Source: Pseudomonadota bacterium
Lineage (GTDB): Bacteria > Pseudomonadota > Gammaproteobacteria > UBA9339
Direction: 5' to 3'
Length of the DNA: 64,000 bases
Assembly (NCBI GenBank): GCA_021781615.1
Contig: JAJXWM010000002.1
Span: 62,001 to 126,000, forward strand
Shown: positions 61,201 to 64,000 of the stretch, piece by piece
Position numbering within the stretch: position 1 is the stretch's first letter
How the letters are laid out: every line of letters begins with the position of its first letter
The notes under the pieces: generated by a model
Seen by the model: only the letters and a program-made list of their open reading frames with translations
Told to the model about the DNA's origin: nothing
Databases searched by the model: none
Made by a program: the position numbers and the translations under genes

Positions 61201-61393
61201 GCCTGAAATAGATTTAACTATCGCTACAAGGTTTATCGATCTAGATCCAAGAAAAGATTTTGCCAAATATTTAAGTGCCTATAGTCATATGCAAAATAAA
61301 ACGGCAATACAAAAGAGTATAGAAACAACCAAGAATTTAAACGTCGATGATATTCAAAAAAGTTTATCTAAAATCGAGAAAGAAATGTATTAA
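55238..61393 (+). CDS. traI: MobF relaxase-helicase with C-terminal Toprim domain (TraI-like)
   Basis: 2051 residues, TTGAGGC ribosome-binding region. Residues ~1-300: TrwC/TraI relaxase with Tyr 16 and Tyr 23/24 (KYFAKEDGYYL) and the metal-binding histidine cluster LDPHLHHHALI (~160). Residues ~430-780: an inactive helicase-like region without P-loop. Residues ~1060-1560: SF1 helicase with P-loop GYAGVGKTKL (~1080), DESSM Walker B and SRAIEHLIIYT. Residues ~1610-1670: a primase-like zinc/nucleic-acid domain (WRYGNKGSFSI, HNFETNESGN). Residues ~1825-1930: Toprim domain with Glu in FIAEGIETG and the DxD in FCLDYDG. It nicks oriT and unwinds the strand; the Toprim part may prime or process DNA in the recipient. 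No oriT sequence was identified. Confidence 0.93.
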   Translation: MLTISPIRNSTGAAKYFAKEDGYYLSEVDAKENSIWWGIGADKLRLINKKVLEKDLQESMEGRLQNGVTIGLQKDGSIKHRAGYDLCFHAPKSVSILALEGGDKRFYQAHLEAVKETLKAIEEECAQARVYNNNKEGFENTKNLTIALIRHTASRSLDPHLHHHALIMNATERQDKTWRALASSMTKTKTVNGFLEKIYHKQIYYGLIYRTSLANRVQKLGCEIEIVGKHGMWEIKGVPKEVRDTMSKRRKEIEELLSKLNYRSFKAADMASLDSREKKPKHIRLAEMKQTWKDELTKVGFSSKEFLANLEKNKDKKLTEKFELQKIEAINLAVNTVKDATWYLSQYELKLDYTKIISKALEFSIGKTTHQDIVLAANQLIKDGFLISLDKSDTFFVTRELIETEKAIMDLVDKGKNRWSDFILKDNDSNNTISDEIKKCAGDILQSKHRVILVESNRPDNKDLIRNILNLAESSGKTVRVLSPNRGLANDINENVTRPKPSNIWQWLVSFGKPEVGESIAGFRHKYKEEVELPAFLLRFKQGKDVIIVNDAEMVGCNDKKTILELTDKSQAKVIFLQNTADKRGFNSGNSITTLKQAGIERFELKASESGKIQAAGVTPELKIIKTDDKRILQLAKEYAQKYDKENTVILVGSKKQLEVANDVIRKELKEKGKILGLEYNIPVLNPVYLSKPEAILAHKYQQNMVIRFYGGVSNDWNVGYCDRETNTLRLTQNKRKIIWNPKKQQNEVKYGVFKKETLQVAKGDKLIAASNMHNLGIKNGTKFIVGGVSNTSIELLSDIIKTSNTKEPKTIKISLDKLKNSHFQYNYATTINRSLKKPAANIIADFKAYLLDKPTIEELTKRAQKSLIIFTNDGEVAQKRFGHIPTKLTAVETLLDTSRVLFSTGGQEEKTLSDKITSEIKSDLEKAIKVLRDQYAFRSQDERKAVEFALEKITSRNAGFTKEDLAKEALEYALKELIAIENKEVTKQDIEKIIKEKCASGELIIGKQFTDGVKLTTKKELKLEHSILASVKKGKNKLAPLLVSHAAVPASDFNLTKGQNEAVSLITTTKDQYVIIQGYAGVGKTKLFSQVHKTLKEANNNRQEKIRILGLAPTHKAVKELRNVGIKAQTLASFLTKHLPKKVEDCGDKKPDSLKVLDNKLIILDESSMVSNQEYAQFDSIINKTKAHVALSGDTSQHISIGSGKPVEITQKSHTLKTAYLKEIVRQKNLHLKEAVVSVIGHNYEHAFDKVSQLNPQSYIERINHNSGELDLEFFKNLQTSVIEINNEKLEPEEKTLEQMVAEDFLTRTPEAREQTVIIVHANDDRAVITEFIRDGLKKQGAISKNGIKINRLADKGLTNAEHKSLRSYYIGNVVKLGKQYFHVMEVDLKARSLLLRDGSGKTRYFYPEKEVDRCNMELYSHTREELAVGDEIRLTKTDKKRGLFANFEYRVKAIDDKQATLESKNEQKPPLVLNHRRLKDTHWDYAQTVTSYGFQGGSKRFAIAFEVSYRKFLANVRSFYISISRAIEHLIIYTDNKNKFLRRLNENLGEKYAALEVTGELEELAKKELAKTESTQLDKVAKTINAKFYNVKDATQILENSAELVVERLLGKPNEKLSSATEWRYGNKGSFSIKMAGDKRGLWHNFETNESGNLITLIQKGMSLNFSETLKYVSETFGNIKPTTLLFKGNVNMDSLSKTETNNKATSEKGNTDKYAQKLAKESLPITRTIVEKYLKEHRGIKSVDTNDIRYHPRVFTSKNESQQYLPAMLSIGRNKDGKVQCVQATYLNPKTANKADLAVKKRTYASPSGALVSLQKQENVNDYKNKLSFIAEGIETGLSIKDAIGDIRNGEILVTLGKSNFINIDPKQVGDRVIFCLDYDGPKNLTDTDIHKAAERLINFGKKVFIATPKTNEKNNKIDFNDIAKNSGVAAVRNNLDGTLPYNEWKNNTIKNTFTNGNEINLDFTEKVIQKDPYSNQKYATFLKKPEIDLTIATRFIDLDPRKDFAKYLSAYSHMQNKTAIQKSIETTKNLNVDDIQKSLSKIEKEMY

Positions 61394-61409
61394 CTGTCAG
61401 GAGAAAAAC

Positions 61410-61766
61410 ATGCAGCGCATAGTGACATACTTAGAAGATGATGTTGTAGGCAATATAAAAAAGTTATATAAAAACTCTAATATCTCTATATCGAAAATGG
61501 CATCTGAGCTTATGGATATTGGCTATAAAGTGAAACTACACCATGAATCACGTTCCGGTTCACAAGAAGAAAAGAAAGCCGCGCTTGTGGATAAACATAC
61601 AGAATATTTGTTAAAAATAATGGCTGTAGCCAACGATATTTACAGATGCGTACGTAATGAAAGATCTAAGTACGCCGAAAGTACAGTTGATGAGGCTTTG
61701 ACTACAATTCATACTAGAGCTCTAAATTTTATTAGTAAAGAGTTGGAGGAGAGTGGTAATAAGTAG
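61410..61766 (+). CDS. Relaxosome accessory DNA-binding protein (MobC/TraY-like)
   Basis: 118 residues from ATG 61410 (CAGGAG just upstream, 16 bases after the relaxase stop). The N-terminal ~45 residues (RIVTYLEDDVVGNIKKLYKN, ISISKMASELMDIGY) have the form of a ribbon-helix-helix or MobC-type DNA-binding protein, followed by a helical tail. Such proteins bind oriT and help the relaxase nick. Its position right after traI agrees. The family name is tentative. Confidence 0.72.
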   Translation: MQRIVTYLEDDVVGNIKKLYKNSNISISKMASELMDIGYKVKLHHESRSGSQEEKKAALVDKHTEYLLKIMAVANDIYRCVRNERSKYAESTVDEALTTIHTRALNFISKELEESGNK

Positions 61767-61806
61767 AAAAACATTTATTTTTAAACACCAATCTCTTGTT
61801 TATATT

Positions 61807-61828
61807 AGTAATTTATATAAAAATTACT
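61807..61828. repeat. Inverted repeat upstream of integrase 2
   Basis: AGTAATTT (61807-61814) and AAATTACT (61821-61828) are perfect arms around a 6-base loop, in the 137-base gap between the mobilisation protein and the integrase. It could be an operator, part of oriT or a weak terminator. Confidence 0.4.
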
Positions 61829-61903
61829 GGCTGGACTTAGATAGCCTAGTCAACTATTATAACACCTGTGGTGGGCGTCCTTTAATTTAAGAGGTGAAAG
61901 ATT

Positions 61904-63034
61904 ATGGGACGTAAAAGAACGCCAGGTCTCTTTAAACGAGGAGAAACCTGGCACATTGATAAACAGGTTTTTGGTCAAAGGATTCGAGAAAGTGCAGAAA
62001 CAAATTCGCTTGAAGAAGCGGAAAAGTACTTGGCGAATCGGATTGAAAACCTAAGGCAAGTTGCCGTATATGGTGCTCGCTCTAAACGAACATTTAGAGA
62101 AGCTGCCGATAAGTTTTTGAGAGAAAACCAGCATAAGAGAAGTATTAATGCAGATGTTGGTAGATTGAAAGAACTCTATAAATATATTGGTGATTTGTAT
62201 ATTGACAATATTCACATGGGAACTTTACAGCCATTTATTGAGGCTAGAAAGAAAGATGGCAAAAAAACGCAAACAATTAATCATGCATTGCAAGTTGTTC
62301 GCCATATTTTAAATTTAGCAGCAAATGAATGGATGGATAATAATAATCTCACGTGGCTACACTATGCACCAAAGATTAAATTATTATCTAAAAACGACAT
62401 TCGCAAACCTTATCCACTGAATTGGGATGAGCAAGAAAGGTTGTTTAAAGAGTTACCATTACATCTTAGGCGTATGGCATTATTCGCTGTAAACACGGGT
62501 TGTCGTGACCAGGAAATATGTTCTCTAAGATGGCAATGGGAAGTGAAAGTACCAGAATTAAGCACGTCAATTTTTGTTATTCCTGGTGCTAAAGTAAAAA
62601 ATGGAGAAGATCGATTAGTAGTGTTAAACAAAATAGCATTATCAGTGATAAATGAAGTAAGAGGTAGGCATCCTGAGTATGTATTTACATATGCTGGTAG
62701 ACCTACTTTGCGTATGCTGAATAGTGCGTGGATAAGGGCTAGGAGGAAGGTGGGTCTTATTGTTAGGGTACATGATTTAAAACATACCTTTGGTCGAAGA
62801 TTAAGAGCTGCTGGAGTTAGTTTTGAAGACAGACAAGACCTACTCGGGCATAAATCCGGAAGAATAACAACTCATTATTCTGCTGCAGAAATAGGTAATC
62901 TTATAGAAGCAGCAAATAAAATTTGTGATACTGAGAGAAATGCTAAGGGCCCAACATTGACACTATTAAGAAGCATTGATATAGGATTATTTCATGTGCC
63001 AGCTGCGGCAGGGGGAGTGTATGCAACTGCATGA
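61904..63034 (+). CDS. int: Tyrosine-family integrase 2, adjacent to tRNA-Phe
   Basis: 376 residues, AAGAGG before ATG. Same family as integrase 1: MGRKRTPGLF start, box I Arg in NTGCRDQEIC, HDLKHTFGRRL box II, LLGHKS, and the THYSAAE nucleophile. It lies ~100 bases from the 3' end of tRNA-Phe and points towards it, the usual layout of a tRNA-integrated element with its integrase beside attR. No xis-like gene precedes it (the excisionase-like gene is with integrase 1). The last ~30 residues (SIDIGLFHVPAAAGGVYATA) differ from integrase 1 and may be drawn from another frame. Confidence 0.94.
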   Translation: MGRKRTPGLFKRGETWHIDKQVFGQRIRESAETNSLEEAEKYLANRIENLRQVAVYGARSKRTFREAADKFLRENQHKRSINADVGRLKELYKYIGDLYIDNIHMGTLQPFIEARKKDGKKTQTINHALQVVRHILNLAANEWMDNNNLTWLHYAPKIKLLSKNDIRKPYPLNWDEQERLFKELPLHLRRMALFAVNTGCRDQEICSLRWQWEVKVPELSTSIFVIPGAKVKNGEDRLVVLNKIALSVINEVRGRHPEYVFTYAGRPTLRMLNSAWIRARRKVGLIVRVHDLKHTFGRRLRAAGVSFEDRQDLLGHKSGRITTHYSAAEIGNLIEAANKICDTERNAKGPTLTLLRSIDIGLFHVPAAAGGVYATA

Positions 63035-63098
63035 TTTATCTTGTGATAGCGGGATTTTTGAGGCTAGCCCCCACAAAATCCCCACAATTTGATTTTTG

Positions 63099-63116
63099 GC
63101 GAATCGGGTAATTCGC
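63099..63116. terminator. Hairpin after integrase 2
   Basis: GCGAAT and ATTCGC form a perfect 6-bp stem around a 6-base loop, 65 bases after the integrase stop and 20 bases from the tRNA 3' end. Two CCCCACAA copies precede it (63070 and 63080). It could be a terminator or integrase binding region. Confidence 0.4.
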
Positions 63117-63135
63117 TTGGAAGCCTTGATTTTAC

Positions 63136-63211
<76 letters not shown>

Positions 63212-63446
63212 AAATCAGCTGCTGTAGCTACTATTGTGGGCTACATCGTAACTGCTTATTTTTAATAAGTCAACTTTGCGGGACCTTTGCGGGAGTGAAT
63301 GGCCTTTTTGAGCATTATTATTATGCTTTTTAATATCATCCACTTATGAGATAAAATTTGTTGAAAAGTTTTACAAGCCAATAAATCAGCCTACTACAAG
63401 CAAGTTGCAATATTAAAAATATTTGATCTTTGATTAACAAAGTGCG

Positions 63447-63580
63447 TCGACACAAAGTCTATTAATCCTATACTCTACTGACTGAAATATCAGGCTAAAC
63501 AAGCGATTGATCTAGTCGACATCGTAACTGCTTAATTCGACCAAGTCACTTGCGGGATTTTTGTAGGGGGTGACATCATT
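63447..63580 (-). pseudogene. Decayed partial duplicate of tRNA-Phe and its 5' flank
   Basis: The segment aligns, offset ~285 bases, with 63162-63298. TCGACACAA, CTCTAC-GACTGA, CATCGTAACTGCTTA and TTGCGGGA are kept while the stems have mutated. It spans the T-loop to the 5' end of the tRNA plus ~80 bases upstream, but the 3' acceptor and T arm are missing. It cannot make a tRNA. Confidence 0.8.
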
Positions 63581-63665
63581 TTGTCCCTGCACATATAGGG
63601 GCCGCTGAGATCTGAATTATTTTTTTAACAAAAGATCGTCATTATCCAATTTTCCCCCAGCCGTT

Positions 63666-63688
63666 ATCGCCCGACTTGATCGGGCGAT
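63666..63688. repeat. GC-rich hairpin near the argH 3' end
   Basis: ATCGCCCGA and TCGGGCGAT are perfect 9-base arms around CTTGA. A T-run follows on the plus strand at some distance, so it could end transcription entering from the left; on the argH strand it lies 156 bases past the stop codon and lacks a T-run. Similar GC palindromes are scattered in many intracellular bacteria. A weaker neighbour lies at ~63739-63761. Confidence 0.55.
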
Positions 63689-63843
63689 CTGGCTCTTTTT
63701 GATTTTTTTGAACATTTTTTGCTATTTTTTAAATTTAGTTCCCGCGACTTGCCGTGGGGACAAAGTCATCTCGCCGTCTAAGGGTTCTCTTATAAGATAC
63801 GTCGTAGCTAGTTAAACTATGGGATTTGCAACGCTGGTTGTTG

Positions 63844-64000
63844 TTACCTATTATGCTTCGAACGTATATATTTTTCGGCAAGTTTTATCGCTTGGCTAAC
63901 TTTTTTTGGGGCGGTGCCGCCAAAACTGGTTTTATTTTTAACGGCAGTCGCAATATTTAATACCGTATAAATCTCTTTGGTTATTTTGGGTTCAATGGAT
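63844..64000 (-). CDS. argH: Argininosuccinate lyase, C-terminal end (partial)
   Basis: The last 51 codons are visible, running off the right edge. SIEPKITKEIYTVLNI, then ATAVKNKTSFGGTAPKKV, correspond to the C-terminal end of ArgH (the P-I---VY--L---N-V--R-S-GGTAP pattern). ArgH splits argininosuccinate into arginine and fumarate, the last step of arginine synthesis. It marks the conserved chromosome beyond the mobile element. Only the tail is visible, so the catalytic residues cannot be checked. Confidence 0.85.
   Translation of the reverse strand, partial: SIEPKITKEIYTVLNIATAVKNKTSFGGTAPKKVSQAIKLAEKYIRSKHNR

Larger units (their letters stand above)
63212..63843. other. Intergenic region between tRNA-Phe and argH
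   Basis: No gene is supported. It contains the upstream region of tRNA-Phe, a decayed second copy of tRNA and flank (63447-63580), and hairpins before argH. Otherwise nothing recognisable. Confidence 0.6.

Overview
This AT-rich window (GC roughly in the mid-30s percent by eye) looks like the accessory part of an intracellular or protist-associated proteobacterial chromosome. A Legionellales-type gammaproteobacterium is my best guess. The clues are an lvr/csrA-like regulatory block of the kind found on Legionella integrative conjugative elements (ICEs), a chromosomal argH at the right edge, ankyrin and coiled-coil proteins resembling effectors, and a formyltransferase-led NRPS. The overall layout (F-type tra genes, a MobF relaxase with helicase and Toprim domains, STAND/TPR and sensor-like cargo) also recalls the RAGE elements of Rickettsiales, so that order cannot be excluded from sequence alone.

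Left part (1-15.0 kb, all minus strand). A large NRPS gene runs off the left edge: formyltransferase, A, T, heterocyclisation, A (signature reading as cysteine), T, then the start of a C domain. Next come a giant ankyrin protein with a papain-like but probably inactive N-terminal domain, a tandem pair of secreted proteins in an 895-bp duplication, and a two-gene unit containing a long coiled-coil protein.

Middle part (15.0-31.5 kb). A repeat-bearing intergenic region precedes an HU-like gene and a superfamily II helicase carrying ten helicase-associated repeats. A regulatory block follows: a dual-HTH repressor, an LvrA-like protein, a zinc-finger LvrB-like protein and a CsrA homologue. Then come a tyrosine integrase with an AlpA/excisionase-like partner (minus strand), a membrane GHKL-like protein overlapping a STAND/TPR NTPase that has a signal peptide, an M13 peptidase and a cluster of small HTH regulators.

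Conjugation part (31.5-63.0 kb, plus strand). A YdaS-like HTH gene leads into a phage-type replication initiator and its partner, then a nearly complete F-type transfer region: pilin, TraL, E, K, B, V, a double-glycine-leader peptide, TraC, W, U, TrbC, TraN (split in two), TraF, a TrbB-like thioredoxin, TraH, TraG, accessory membrane proteins, TraD, the 2051-residue relaxase/helicase/Toprim protein and a small DNA-binding mobilisation protein. A second integrase, paralogous to the first, lies next to tRNA-Phe, which is the likely right attachment site. A decayed second copy of the tRNA and its flank follows, then the 3' end of argH.

The most unusual signals are a perfect 24-bp element placed identically in front of the xis/int operon and the replication/transfer operon, GC-rich palindromes plus an AT-rich tract inside the replication initiator gene (a lambda-like internal origin candidate), a bacteriocin-type double-glycine leader peptide inside the tra operon, and the exported STAND NTPase paired with a degenerate sensor ATPase. 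I found no left copy of the tRNA-Phe attachment sequence, so the left boundary of the element is open.
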